Assembly: GCA_900540855.1 (NCBI GenBank)
Contig: UQHK01000012.1
Coordinates: 6,027-70,026 of the forward strand
DNA: 64,000 nt
Origin: an uncultured Collinsella sp.
Lineage (GTDB): Bacteria > Actinomycetota > Coriobacteriia > Coriobacteriales > Coriobacteriaceae
Direction: 5' to 3'
Below the pieces are notes generated by a model. The model was given only the letters and a program-made list of their open reading frames with translations, was not told the DNA's origin and searched no databases. Within the stretch, counting starts at the first letter, position 1, and the number at the start of each line of letters is the position of its first letter. Shown here piece after piece: positions 18,043 to 27,867 of this stretch. Both the position numbers and the translations under genes were made by a program.

Positions 18043-18046
18043 CATG

Positions 18047-18082
18047 AAAGCGCCCCCAGGCGGATGTGCTTGAGGGCGCTTC
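18047..18082 (-). terminator. Probable rpoD terminator
   Basis: On the minus strand AAGCGCCC and GGGCGCTTTC form a 9-bp GC-rich stem around a 17-nt loop, 9 bp after the rpoD stop. The U tract is short (TTTC), so termination may rely partly on the palindrome that follows. Confidence 0.7.
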
Positions 18083-18090
18083 TTGCTTGA

Positions 18091-19440
18091 CTAGCTTTCG
18101 ATATAGTCCTTCAGCTTGCTCGAACGGCTGGGGTGGCGGAGCTTGGCCAAGGTCTTGGACTCGATCTGGCGGATACGCTCGCGCGTGACGCCAAACTCGC
18201 GGCCGACTTCCTCGAGCGTACGGGGATGTCCGTCGACAAGGCCAAAGCGCAGCTCGATAACCTTGCGCTCACGATCGGCAAGCGAGTCGAGCACCTGAGT
18301 GAGCTGCTCCTGCAGCATGGAGAAGCTGGCGGCATCGGGCGGAACGATTGCCTGGGAGTCCTCGATGAAGTCGCCCAGCTGGGAATCCTCTTCCTCGCCG
18401 ATGGGGGTCTCGAGCGACACGGGCTCCTGCGAGATCTTCTGGATCTCGCGGACGCGGTCGGCGCTCATGTCCATCTCGGCACCGATCTCCTCGGGGGTCG
18501 GGTCGCGACCCAGGTCCTGAAGGAGCTGGCGCTGCACGCGGACGAGCTTGTTGATAGTCTCGACCATATGCACGGGAATACGGATGGTACGGGCCTGGTC
18601 GGCGATAGCGCGCGTAATGGCCTGACGGATCCACCACGTGGCGTACGTGGAGAACTTGAAGCCCTTCTGGTAGTCGAACTTCTCGACGGCGCGAATCAGA
18701 CCGAGGTTACCCTCCTGGATCAGGTCAAGGAACAGCATGCCGCGGCCGACATAGCGCTTGGCGATGGAGACGACCAGACGCAGGTTTGCGCTGATGAGTG
18801 CCTGCTTAGCTTCGAGGCCGACGTTCTCAATGCGCGTAAGACGACGCATCTCGGCACGCGTGAGCTCGAGCTCACCGGCATCGGCGGCCTCGAGCTTCTC
18901 GGTGGCCTCAAGACCGGCCTCGATCTTCATGGCCAGATCGACCTCTTCGGAGGCGGTCAGCAGGTCGACCTTGCCGATCTCCTTGAGGTACATACGAACA
19001 GGATCGCCGGTCAGCATCACCGTGGAGGCATCGATGCCACGCACGCGCGAGCGTGAACGGGACGTGCGCACGGTGCGCTTCTTCTTACTCTTGGAAGAAC
19101 CCATCTCGGCGTCGGCCTGACGGGCCATCTTGAGCTCGTGATCGTCGAGCGAGCCGGAATCGTGCTCGTCGTCGTCATCAAAATCGTCGGTATCGGTATC
19201 GTTATCGTCATCGTCGACGTCCATGGGGGCGTCGTCGTTACCGCTCGCGGAGATAATCTGGATGCCGCTGTTGCGCAGCGCGGAATACACCGCGGTGAGC
19301 TGCTCGTCAGAAACATCGATATCCTTCAGGGCGACCTGAATCTCGTCCTCGGTTACCGAAGTCCTGTTTGAGCCGTTGCCCATGAGCTTTGCAACGTAGG
19401 ATTCCAGCCCAGTACCCGTGCTCTCAGTCTTTTTTGGCAC
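18091..19440 (-). CDS. rpoD: RNA polymerase primary sigma factor (RpoD/SigA)
   Basis: Housekeeping sigma-70. The 449-residue protein has an N-terminal region 1.1-like segment, an extremely acidic linker (about residues 72-95, almost all Asp), a basic patch KSKKKRTVRTSRSRSRVRG, region 1.2 DPVRMYLKEIGKVDLL, region 2 with GNLGLIRAVEKFDYQKGFKF and YATWWIRQAI, and region 4 with the HTH TLEEVGREFGVTRERIRQIE. The frame extends to an ATG at 19455, but AGGGAG lies 5 bases before the GTG at 19440, which is preferred. It is downstream of dnaG, the classic macromolecular synthesis pair. Confidence 0.97.
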   Translation of the reverse strand: MPKKTESTGTGLESYVAKLMGNGSNRTSVTEDEIQVALKDIDVSDEQLTAVYSALRNSGIQIISASGNDDAPMDVDDDDNDTDTDDFDDDDEHDSGSLDDHELKMARQADAEMGSSKSKKKRTVRTSRSRSRVRGIDASTVMLTGDPVRMYLKEIGKVDLLTASEEVDLAMKIEAGLEATEKLEAADAGELELTRAEMRRLTRIENVGLEAKQALISANLRLVVSIAKRYVGRGMLFLDLIQEGNLGLIRAVEKFDYQKGFKFSTYATWWIRQAITRAIADQARTIRIPVHMVETINKLVRVQRQLLQDLGRDPTPEEIGAEMDMSADRVREIQKISQEPVSLETPIGEEEDSQLGDFIEDSQAIVPPDAASFSMLQEQLTQVLDSLADRERKVIELRFGLVDGHPRTLEEVGREFGVTRERIRQIESKTLAKLRHPSRSSKLKDYIES

Positions 19441-19550
19441 AGATTCTCCCTTCATAGTCCACAGGACTCAATACTTTAGCACACACATTGACGTCTATAC
19501 CCAAAAAGAGGACTGGATATAGGCGAGAATACGCTGGTTGACCACAACAT

Positions 19551-21659
19551 CTAGGCTTGCTCGGTGCCCGCGGCCTCCAGGCCGATCAAACGGAACGGGT
19601 CCGCCACGCCGCCGATCGACTTTTGCAGCTCGCGTTGACGCTGCGAATCCTGCGCGGCCTGCACGGTCAGCGCGCGACGGGCCTCATCGTCGAGCGAACG
19701 GTCTTGGCGCAGCTTGGCCTGCGCGGCACGCATACGGCGCTTGATGGTGTAGAGCTCGAGCGTATCGAGCATGAACACGATGTTCGTCTCGGTAGGGTGT
19801 TTGCTCGTCGCCGAGATGCGCCCGGCGCTCACAAGCGTTGCCGCCTCGGGACACACCGAGCGCGCCGCATCCATGCAGGCTGCAGGATCGGTTCCCGGCG
19901 GCGTTGCCAGCACGGCCCATGCGATGGACTCGTGACGTGGGTCAACCCACTCGATGGAGCAGATGCGGTCGGCATACGTGCGGAACAGGTCGGGGTAGCT
20001 AGTAAGCATCGTCAACAGCTCGCGCTCCCCTGCCAAGGACTTGCGCTCAAGATCGGTAAGAACCATCGGCGCCGCCGCAGCCGGTGCGCCCGAACCATCA
20101 GCCACAGGAACAGCGCCCATACCATCAGGCACGTCGATCGGCGGCAGATCGTCGACGACCTCCACGGGCGCGGCGCCGTAGGCATCGAGCGGGACATAGT
20201 CGTACGGCTCCTCCTCGACCGGCGCGAACACCGGCGACGTCGCGCCCGATGCCCAAGCACCGCGAGATGCCCCCTGCGAACCAGACGTCCGACCGCCCGC
20301 GCTACCAGAGCGCTCGGCTTGCGCCCGCTGGCGTTCATAGTTCTGCTCACGACGGCGCTCCGCATCTTCGCGCTTGGCGACGTCGCGAAACACGCGGCCC
20401 GAGCTCGCGCGCACGGTCTCCAGGTCCAAACCAAGCAGGTCGGCAATCTGGATAAAGTACGTGTCGATCATATAGCTGTCGCGCAGCGGATAGATAAGCG
20501 TCAGCGCATCTTCCAGCGCCTTGGCGCGACCGCCCGGCGTGGTGATGTCGCTCGACTCCTGCAGCGAACGGTACACGAAGTCCATGAGCGGCTCGGCGGC
20601 GTCAATGCGTTTCTGCAGCTCTTCTCCGCCGTGCGCCGTGATGAACTCCATGGGATCGTTGCCGTCGGGCAGCACCACGCAGCGCAGGTCCATCGAATCC
20701 TGCTCGATAAACTGAATCGCGCGACGGGCGGCCTTCTGGCCCGCGGCATCGCCGTCAAACATATACACGATGCGCTTGGCAAAGCGGGTGAGCGTCTTGA
20801 CGTGATGCTCCGTGAGCGCGGTGCCCAGCGTGGCGACGACGTTTTTAATCCCCGCCTCCCAGCAGGCGATGCAGTCGGTATAGCCCTCCACCACAATGGC
20901 GGTATCCTGCGCGACGATAAACTCCTTGGCCCAATTAAAGCCGTAGAGGTTTCGCTTTTTATGAAACACGCTCGTCTCGGCGGTATTGAGATACTTGGGT
21001 TGGCCGTCTCCCATGATGCGACCGCCAAAGGCGATGTTGTGACCCTGCTCATCAAAGATGGGAAACATCACGCGGTCGTAGAAGCGGTCGGCAAGCTGCC
21101 CGCGCCCGCGGCTCACGGCAACATTGGCGTCGATCATCTCCTGCGGGGTAAAACCCGCCTGGGACAGGTGCGACACCAGAGCGTTGCGACCTGGTGCAAA
21201 GCCCAGGCAGTAGCGGCGGCAGACGTCGCCACCCATGCCGCGGCTGGCAAAGTACTCGCGCGGACGGCCGTCCTTACCGCGCATAAGCATGGTGTGGTAG
21301 AACTGGGCGGTCTCGGCGCACAGATCGTAGATTCGGGCACGCTTAGTACCGCGCTCGCGACGGTCTCCGGTGTCGTGCAGCTCAATACCCGCGCGATCGG
21401 CCAAATAACGGATTGACTCGGGAAAGCTCAGGTTCTCGCGCTTCATGATATAAGTGAAGACGTCGCCACCCTCGCCGCAGCCAAAGCAATGCCACACCTG
21501 CGTGGCGGGAATAATGTGGAAAGACGGCGTCTTTTCGCCATGAAAAGGGCAGCAGCCCCAAAACTCATGGCCGCGGGGCTTGAGCTCAACCGTTTCCTGC
21601 ACGATGGCGACTAGGTCGGACGCAGCGCGTACCTGGTCTTTTTCCTCATCGCTAATCAC
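19551..21659 (-). CDS. dnaG: DNA primase DnaG
   Basis: Makes RNA primers at the replication fork. The 702-residue protein has the CHC2 zinc motif (CCPFHGEKTPSF, then WHCFGCGEGGD), TOPRIM motifs VVEGYTDCIACWEAG and FDGDAAGQKA, and a C-terminal helicase-binding region after a Ser/Gly/Ala-rich linker (about residues 435-480). Its ATG overlaps the ribF stop by 8 bp, so the primase is joined to the nusA-ribF operon. Confidence 0.96.
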   Translation of the reverse strand: MISDEEKDQVRAASDLVAIVQETVELKPRGHEFWGCCPFHGEKTPSFHIIPATQVWHCFGCGEGGDVFTYIMKRENLSFPESIRYLADRAGIELHDTGDRRERGTKRARIYDLCAETAQFYHTMLMRGKDGRPREYFASRGMGGDVCRRYCLGFAPGRNALVSHLSQAGFTPQEMIDANVAVSRGRGQLADRFYDRVMFPIFDEQGHNIAFGGRIMGDGQPKYLNTAETSVFHKKRNLYGFNWAKEFIVAQDTAIVVEGYTDCIACWEAGIKNVVATLGTALTEHHVKTLTRFAKRIVYMFDGDAAGQKAARRAIQFIEQDSMDLRCVVLPDGNDPMEFITAHGGEELQKRIDAAEPLMDFVYRSLQESSDITTPGGRAKALEDALTLIYPLRDSYMIDTYFIQIADLLGLDLETVRASSGRVFRDVAKREDAERRREQNYERQRAQAERSGSAGGRTSGSQGASRGAWASGATSPVFAPVEEEPYDYVPLDAYGAAPVEVVDDLPPIDVPDGMGAVPVADGSGAPAAAAPMVLTDLERKSLAGERELLTMLTSYPDLFRTYADRICSIEWVDPRHESIAWAVLATPPGTDPAACMDAARSVCPEAATLVSAGRISATSKHPTETNIVFMLDTLELYTIKRRMRAAQAKLRQDRSLDDEARRALTVQAAQDSQRQRELQKSIGGVADPFRLIGLEAAGTEQA

Positions 21660-22659
21660 AGATGCTCACCCCCTGCTCACCCAAGTTGTGACGAATGTCC
21701 TCGATATTACCCTCGACGGTCGCAATCAACTCATCCAGCGAATCGAACACACGCGAGGGACGCAGCCAGCGCGTAAACGCCAGCGAAACGGAAGCGCCGT
21801 ACAGGTCGCCCGTATAACCAATTAAGTTAGCCTCGAGATGCGATGAAGCGGCATCGTCGGCATACGTCGGCGGCAGGCCGACATTAACGGCAGCGGGCCA
21901 CGCGATGTCATCGACGAGCACCAGACCCTCATACACACCATCGGCAGGCACCTGAATGCCGTCGGGAACCTGCAGGTTTGCCGTGGGAAAGCCCATGTCA
22001 GAACCCTCGTGACGGCCACGAATAACACCGCCACGCAGCATATACGGGCGGCCGAGCAACTCAGCAGCAAGCTCCACATGGCCCTGTCCAAGCTCATGAC
22101 GGATACGGGTGGCGCAAATGGCCTCGCCGCCCTCGCAAAGCAGGTCGTGACCATACACGTCAACGCCGTGCTCGGAACCCCAGGCGCGCATCTCGGCAAC
22201 ACCAGAAGCACCGCCACGACCCAGCCTGAAGTCGCTACCAACGCGAATCGAGCGAATGTCAACCACGCGCGACAGCAGTGCGAGAAAACCGACATGGTCG
22301 AGTGCCGCAACCTCAGGCGTAAAGGGAACGGCCACCACTGCATCGACCCCGGTCTGAGCCAAGGCATGCAGACGGTCGGCCGTCGTCATCAATTTTCGAG
22401 CGGGCGAAGAGCTCACCACAACGTCCGGGTCGGGATCGAAGGTAACTACGACCGCCTTGCAGCCATGGGCACGGGCATCGCGGACAAGCACCGCAATGAG
22501 CTCCTGGTGTCCACGGTGCACGCCATCGAACACGCCAATGGCGATCGAGGCAGCACCCAGGTGCTCACACTTATCAAACGCATCGGCAGTAACGATGCGA
22601 GCCTCGTCCGACTCGCCCGCGAAAAAGATACGCGCGAGCTCGCGAGCGGACAACATCAT
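21652..22659 (-). CDS. ribF: Bifunctional riboflavin kinase/FAD synthetase
   Basis: Makes FMN and then FAD from riboflavin. The 335-residue protein has the adenylyltransferase motif AIGVFDGVHRGHQ near residue 41, ICATRIRHELGQGH, and the kinase motif GFPTANLQVP near residue 226 followed by DGVYEGLVLVD. It starts with ATGATG overlapping the truB stop and overlaps dnaG, consistent with a single transcript. Confidence 0.95.
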   Translation of the reverse strand: MMLSARELARIFFAGESDEARIVTADAFDKCEHLGAASIAIGVFDGVHRGHQELIAVLVRDARAHGCKAVVVTFDPDPDVVVSSSPARKLMTTADRLHALAQTGVDAVVAVPFTPEVAALDHVGFLALLSRVVDIRSIRVGSDFRLGRGGASGVAEMRAWGSEHGVDVYGHDLLCEGGEAICATRIRHELGQGHVELAAELLGRPYMLRGGVIRGRHEGSDMGFPTANLQVPDGIQVPADGVYEGLVLVDDIAWPAAVNVGLPPTYADDAASSHLEANLIGYTGDLYGASVSLAFTRWLRPSRVFDSLDELIATVEGNIEDIRHNLGEQGVSICD

Positions 22660-23588
22660 CGAACACCGCCGATTGCCTGCGGAAACACGTGCACCATGAC
22701 AAAGCGGCCACCCTCGATGCGGGCGAGCGCCTTGAGTCCCCCATCGAGCACCAACGCAAACGGCGCCTTCGAGGCATCGAAATCGGCAAGCGCACGCTCA
22801 ACGGGAATGCGTCGGCCGCAGAGAAGGTCGTCGGCAAGATTGCCCGGCAAGTCAACACGCGTGGCGCCCAGGGCCGCAATGGGATCCAGGGCAAAGCCAA
22901 CGGCGGACTCGGGAGAAAGCTCCTCCACCGCATGACAGGCGCCAATGGAAACAACACCGGAGGCCGTGCGGCGCAGCGCGGAAATGTGCGCGGCGCTCTC
23001 GCAGGCGCGGCCCAGGTCGCGAGCGAGCGCACGAATGTAGGTGCCCTTGCTCACCGAGAACGCCACGGTCCACACACACGTATCACCCTCGCCGCCCACG
23101 GCGATCAGGTCGGCGGCATAAACCTCGACGGGGCGCGGAGGTAGGTCAACCGCATTGCCCTCGCGAGCAGACTTGTAGGCGCGAACGCCATTGACCGAGA
23201 TAGCCGAAAACGCCGGCGGCACCTGCATCTGCGGACCCAACATGGCGGCCAAGTGCTCACGGGCATAGGCAGGATCGCGGAGCTCGTTGGCAACAGCCAC
23301 TGTGCGGACCGCCTCGCCCTCCGCATCATCGGTATTGGTCTCGGCACCAAACGAAATGTCGGCGACATAGCTTTTGGTATCGAGGGTTAGCATACCCAGC
23401 AGACGGGTGGCCTGGCCCACGCCCACCACCATGACACCCGATGCCATGGGGTCGAGCGTGCCGGCATGGCCGACGCGCCGCTCATGGAGGGCGCGTCGGC
23501 ATTGCGAGACCACATCGTGGGACGTGCATCCCACCGGCTTATCGACGGCGAGCAGCATATTCAGTTGTGAAGGCGTACGACGAGCCAT
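22656..23588 (-). CDS. truB: tRNA pseudouridine-55 synthase
   Basis: Converts U55 of tRNA to pseudouridine. The 310-residue protein begins with LAVDKPVGCTSHDVV and contains GHAGTLDPMASGVMVVGVG with the catalytic Asp, KSYVADISFGAETNTDDAEG, and a C-terminal PUA-like part. It lies in the rbfA-nrnA-truB-ribF order common in Gram-positives. Confidence 0.96.
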   Translation of the reverse strand: MARRTPSQLNMLLAVDKPVGCTSHDVVSQCRRALHERRVGHAGTLDPMASGVMVVGVGQATRLLGMLTLDTKSYVADISFGAETNTDDAEGEAVRTVAVANELRDPAYAREHLAAMLGPQMQVPPAFSAISVNGVRAYKSAREGNAVDLPPRPVEVYAADLIAVGGEGDTCVWTVAFSVSKGTYIRALARDLGRACESAAHISALRRTASGVVSIGACHAVEELSPESAVGFALDPIAALGATRVDLPGNLADDLLCGRRIPVERALADFDASKAPFALVLDGGLKALARIEGGRFVMVHVFPQAIGGVR

Positions 23589-23603
23589 GTACCATCCAAA
23601 AAG

Positions 23604-24647
23604 TTAAAGCTCGACGGTCACCGAAGCGGGATCCTCCCCTACCAGCTCGGCCAGCATGGGAAGTGCCACGGTGAGCGTCTCGAGAATCGTTCCGTTGTTG
23701 GAGAAACCGGCGGCAGCGGGATGTCCGCCTCCGCCAAAGGCAGCAGCGATCTCGGACACGTTGAGGTCGCCCTTGGAGCGCAGGTTGCCGCGCACCTTGG
23801 TATCGCCCTCAATGCCCTTCAGGAACAGACAGACCTCGACGCCCATCACCGAGCGCACCACGTCAACCAGACCGTCGCACTCATCCGAGGTGACACCGCA
23901 GGCCTCAAGGTCACTCTGGTACGCGTAGCTATACGCGACGCGCCCGTGGGCCACCGTCTTAATGCGGCCCATAACGATGGACTTGAGGTGCAAAAACTCA
24001 ACGCGCATGCTCTGGTAAACCTCGAGTGCCACACGCGCCGGATCGGCGCCGTGGGCAACCAGACGCGAGGCTGCATGGAACGCGGCTGCATCGGCGTTTT
24101 GGTACTGAAAACGGCCGGTATCGGTAACCAAGCCACACAGCAGGCAGGTCGCAACGCCATCACGTGCGACAATGCCGCAATTGTCCAAGAAGCGGTCGAT
24201 GATCATGGCGCAGGCTGCAGCTTCGACGCGCCTCAGGCTGAGCTCGGCAAACTCCTCGCGCGCCGGATGGTGATCGAAGCACACCACATGCTTGGAGCGA
24301 CGAAGCACCTCGGCGGAATTATTGAGACGCTCGACGACCGGCACGTCCACCGAGATGAACAGGTCCGGATTGCCGGTGTACGCAGATGCCGGCGTCAGGC
24401 GATCGGAGCCTTCCATAAAGCGGTAAATGCGCGGAACTGGGTCATCATCTGCCAGCAGCAGCGCAATGTCCTTGTTGGGGAAAAACTTCATGAGCGAAAG
24501 GCCCAGACCCAAAACGGAGCCCAAGGCATCGCCATCGGGAGAAGTGTGTCCCGAAATCGCAATGGAGGACGCACCCTCGATGAGCTCGAGGATGCGTCGC
24601 TGAATATCTGCAGACTCGCACGAGGCGAGGTCGGCGGAATTAGTCAT
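23604..24647 (-). CDS. nrnA: DHH-family bifunctional oligoribonuclease/pAp phosphatase
   Basis: Degrades very short RNA oligomers and, in characterised relatives, 3'-phosphoadenosine 5'-phosphate. The 347-residue protein shows GHTSPDGDALGSVLGL, VCFDHHPAREEFAEL (the DHH motif), LVTDTGRFQYQNAD, and the DHHA1 motif GGGGHPAAAGFS near the C-terminus. It overlaps rbfA by 8 bp. Confidence 0.93.
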   Translation of the reverse strand: MTNSADLASCESADIQRRILELIEGASSIAISGHTSPDGDALGSVLGLGLSLMKFFPNKDIALLLADDDPVPRIYRFMEGSDRLTPASAYTGNPDLFISVDVPVVERLNNSAEVLRRSKHVVCFDHHPAREEFAELSLRRVEAAACAMIIDRFLDNCGIVARDGVATCLLCGLVTDTGRFQYQNADAAAFHAASRLVAHGADPARVALEVYQSMRVEFLHLKSIVMGRIKTVAHGRVAYSYAYQSDLEACGVTSDECDGLVDVVRSVMGVEVCLFLKGIEGDTKVRGNLRSKGDLNVSEIAAAFGGGGHPAAAGFSNNGTILETLTVALPMLAELVGEDPASVTVEL

Positions 24648-25050
24648 CTAAAGCTGCCTCCTGGGCGGCATCCGCTATCGGATAGCCGTCCTCGTCCTTT
24701 TCGATCGCAAGCGTGGCGGGAACGTTTTCCAGCGCACGCGTGATGCGCTCGGCCTCGTCGGTCGAGCGATCGATGCGAAAATCGAGCTCGGGCGTGACGC
24801 GCCAATCGAGCGAGCGAGCCAACAGGCTGCGAATACGGCCCTTGGCGCTTGCGAGCGCCCCCATGACCTCGTCGTAGCGGCTCGCATCGCACGACACGTA
24901 CACGCGCGCGAACGAACGGTCCACCGCGACCTCGACCGCGGTCAAAGTAACCAGGTCGAGACGCGGATCGGAAACCTCAAAGAGCAGGATATAACCGAGC
25001 TTCTCGCGAAGCTGCTCGCCCAGACGGCGGGTTGCCTGCGTTTGCTTCAT
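24640..25050 (-). CDS. rbfA: 30S ribosome-binding factor A
   Basis: Assembly factor for the 30S subunit. The 136-residue protein is a KH-type fold with TRRLGEQLREKLGYILLFEVSDPRLDLVTLTAVEV, and a C-terminal FRIDRSTDEAERI. A C-terminal acidic tail of about 30 residues extends past the family core. It follows infB by 11 bp. Confidence 0.94.
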   Translation of the reverse strand: MKQTQATRRLGEQLREKLGYILLFEVSDPRLDLVTLTAVEVAVDRSFARVYVSCDASRYDEVMGALASAKGRIRSLLARSLDWRVTPELDFRIDRSTDEAERITRALENVPATLAIEKDEDGYPIADAAQEAALDD

Positions 25051-25061
25051 AGCGCTACCCC

Positions 25062-27776
25062 CTACTCGGTACGGGCAACCTGGTCGATACGGTAACCCTC
25101 GATCTGGTCGCCGGGCTTGATGTCCTGGAAGTTCTCCAGGCCAATGCCGCCCTCGGAACCGCTCTTGAGGCTCTTGGCCTCATCCTTGTAGTGGCGCATC
25201 GAGGCGATCTTGCCGTTGAAGACCACAATACCGTCGCGCACCAGACGCACGGAATCGGTCGCGGCGATCTCGCCCTCTTCGACGCGGACACCGGCGGCGA
25301 TACCGACTTTGGGCACCTTGAAGGTGTCCAGGACAGTCGCGGTACCCGTGGAAACCTCGACCTCGGTGGGTTTGAGCATGCCGATACGGGCAGCGTCGAG
25401 CTCCTCAAGGCACTTGTAGATGACGTCGTAGCAACGGATCTCGACGCCCTCGCGCTCGGCAGCGGAGCGGGCCTTGCCGTCGGGACGGACACCAAAGCCG
25501 ATGATGATGGCGTTGGAAGCGTCGGCCAGGACGACGTCGGTCTCGTTGATGGCGCCAACGGCGGAGTGGATCGTGTTGATGCGGACCTCGGACTGATCCA
25601 TCTTGTCGAGCGAGTCCTGAAGAGCCTCGATAGAGCCCTGGACGTCGGCCTTGATGATCAGGTTGAGCTCCTTGACCTCGGCGTCGGCAATGGTCTCAAA
25701 GAGGTTCTCGAGCGTGACGTGCTTGACGCGGCTCTGCTCCTCGATACGGGCCTTGAGCGAACGCTCGTCCGCAAGGGCACGAGCCTCGCGCTCGTCCTCG
25801 AACACGCGGAACTCGTCACCGGCGTTGGGTACGGACTGCAGACCCAGGATCTCGACGGCGTCGGAGGGACCGGCCTCGGTGACGGCGCGGCCCTTGGGGT
25901 CGAGCATGGCGCGGACGCGGCCGTAGGTGAGGCCGGCGACCAGCGTATCGCCCACGTGCAGGGTACCGCGGGTCACGAGCACGGTAGCGACCGAGCCGCG
26001 GCCCTTGTCGAGCTTGGCCTCGAGGACGTTGCCGGAGGCAAAGGTGTCCGGGTTGGCCTTGAGCTCGAGCACATCTGCCTGGAGCAGCACGGTCTCCAGA
26101 AGGTCGTCGATACCGATCTTCTGCTTGGCCGAGATATTGACGAACATGTTCTGTCCGCCCCACTCCTCGGGGATGATGCCGTACTCGGTGAGCTCCTGGC
26201 GCACGCGGTCGGGGTTGGCACCCGGCTTATCGATCTTGTTGACGGCGACGACGATAGGAACGCCGGCGGCCTTGGCGTGGTTGATCGACTCGATGGTCTG
26301 GGGCATGACGCCGTCGTCGGCAGCCACGATCAGAATGACGATGTCGGTCACCTTGGCGCCGCGGGCACGCATGGCCGTAAAGGTGGCGTGACCGGGGGTA
26401 TCGATGAAAGTGATCTTGCGGTCGTTGATCATGACCTGCGAAGCGCCGATGGCCTGGGTAATGCCGCCCGCCTCGCCGGCAGCGACGCCGGTGTGACGGA
26501 TGGCGTCGAGCAGGCTCGTCTTGCCGTGGTCGACGTGGCCCATGACGGTGACGACCGGGGCACGCGGCTTAAGGTCGGCGGGATCGTCGTAGAACGAGAA
26601 GGTGTTCTCCTCCTCGGGAGTGATGATCTTGATCTGACGGCCCAGGTCGTCGGCAACGAGCTCGACGAGGTCGTCGGACATGGACTGCGTCATGGTAAGC
26701 GGCGTGCCCAGCAGGAACAGGCGCTTGATGATGTCGTTGGCCGGAACGTCGAGCGCCTCGGCGAGCTCCTGGACGGTAACGCCCTGGGAGACCTTGATGG
26801 CGTCGAGGTCCTCGGGGTTCACGCCCTGGGCCAGCGCCTCCTCAATCTTGCGCTCTTCCTGAGCCTTAGCGGCCTCGCGCTCGCGCTTCTCCTTGCGCTT
26901 TTTGCGGCGACCGGTGGACTCGCGAGAGGCCTCCTCGACGGCGGCACGAGCCTCCTCGAGCACCTTCTCGCGGCTGTACTCCTCGGCCTCGCGAGCCATG
27001 CGGCTGTAGTGGTCCTCTTCGTTGTTGTGACCGCCCTTGCGCTTCTTGCCCTTGCCCTGCTTGTCGGGGTTGGGGAAGTCCATACCGGCAGCGACGTTGT
27101 TGCTGGCATTGGTGCGATGGCTGTGGGGACGGCTCTCGGAGGCGTTGCGCTCGGAGTTGTTATCGGAGGCGTTGCGATCGTTACGACGGCCACCGCGACG
27201 GTCGTTGTTGCCGCCACGACGGTTGCCGCGCTCGGCAGCGCGCTCGGCCTTGGCCTTCTGCTCGGCGTCCTTCTTCTCCTTGAGCACGGTCTCCTGTGCG
27301 GCGATCTGGTCGAGCAGCGAACGGAAGCGCGAACCGGAGTCGGAAGCGGGAACGGCGCGGCGCTGGGCCTCGCGGGCAGCCTCCTCCTTCTCGCGAGCAA
27401 GACGCTCCTGCTCGGCCTTCTTCTTGGCCTCGGCCTCGGCGCGGGCGGCTTCCTCGGCAGCCTGGGCGGCGGCGAACTGGCGGCGCTCCTCCTCGCGTGC
27501 CTTCTCGGCGGCGATGCGCTCGCGCTCGGCCTCGGCAGCGCGCGCTGCCTCCTCGGCGGCGGCTGCCTGCTCCTCGGCCTGCTTGGCGGCCTCGACTTCC
27601 TGGGCGCGGGCCTCGATCACCGAGGCGAGCTGCTTGCGGACCATAGCGACGTAGGCGTCCTCCAGAGCGGAGGAAGCGGACTTAGCGGGAATCTTCAATT
27701 CGGCGAGATGACCCATCAGTTCCTTGGAGGTCATGCCGAACTCTTTGGCCAGGGTGGACACACGGACTTTTGCCAT
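25062..27776 (-). CDS. infB: Translation initiation factor IF-2
   Basis: GTPase that places initiator tRNA in the ribosome. The 904-residue protein has an N-terminal IF2N domain (MAKVRVSTLAKEFGMTSKEL), a long charged Ala/Glu/Arg coiled-coil and Arg/Asn-rich region to about residue 300, then the G domain with VMGHVDHGKTSLLDAIR, DTPGHATF and NKIDKPGA, and C-terminal domains with FKVPKVGIAAGVRVEEG. Length is typical of actinobacteria. Confidence 0.97.
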   Translation of the reverse strand: MAKVRVSTLAKEFGMTSKELMGHLAELKIPAKSASSALEDAYVAMVRKQLASVIEARAQEVEAAKQAEEQAAAAEEAARAAEAERERIAAEKAREEERRQFAAAQAAEEAARAEAEAKKKAEQERLAREKEEAAREAQRRAVPASDSGSRFRSLLDQIAAQETVLKEKKDAEQKAKAERAAERGNRRGGNNDRRGGRRNDRNASDNNSERNASESRPHSHRTNASNNVAAGMDFPNPDKQGKGKKRKGGHNNEEDHYSRMAREAEEYSREKVLEEARAAVEEASRESTGRRKKRKEKREREAAKAQEERKIEEALAQGVNPEDLDAIKVSQGVTVQELAEALDVPANDIIKRLFLLGTPLTMTQSMSDDLVELVADDLGRQIKIITPEEENTFSFYDDPADLKPRAPVVTVMGHVDHGKTSLLDAIRHTGVAAGEAGGITQAIGASQVMINDRKITFIDTPGHATFTAMRARGAKVTDIVILIVAADDGVMPQTIESINHAKAAGVPIVVAVNKIDKPGANPDRVRQELTEYGIIPEEWGGQNMFVNISAKQKIGIDDLLETVLLQADVLELKANPDTFASGNVLEAKLDKGRGSVATVLVTRGTLHVGDTLVAGLTYGRVRAMLDPKGRAVTEAGPSDAVEILGLQSVPNAGDEFRVFEDEREARALADERSLKARIEEQSRVKHVTLENLFETIADAEVKELNLIIKADVQGSIEALQDSLDKMDQSEVRINTIHSAVGAINETDVVLADASNAIIIGFGVRPDGKARSAAEREGVEIRCYDVIYKCLEELDAARIGMLKPTEVEVSTGTATVLDTFKVPKVGIAAGVRVEEGEIAATDSVRLVRDGIVVFNGKIASMRHYKDEAKSLKSGSEGGIGLENFQDIKPGDQIEGYRIDQVARTE

Positions 27777-27867
27777 ATGACTTCACCTACCCTTTCTGGC
27801 ACCTTGGGTGCCTAGAGACTGAACGAGCGTGGGGTATGCGCCGGGACCTGCCCGGCGCGACCGCGCG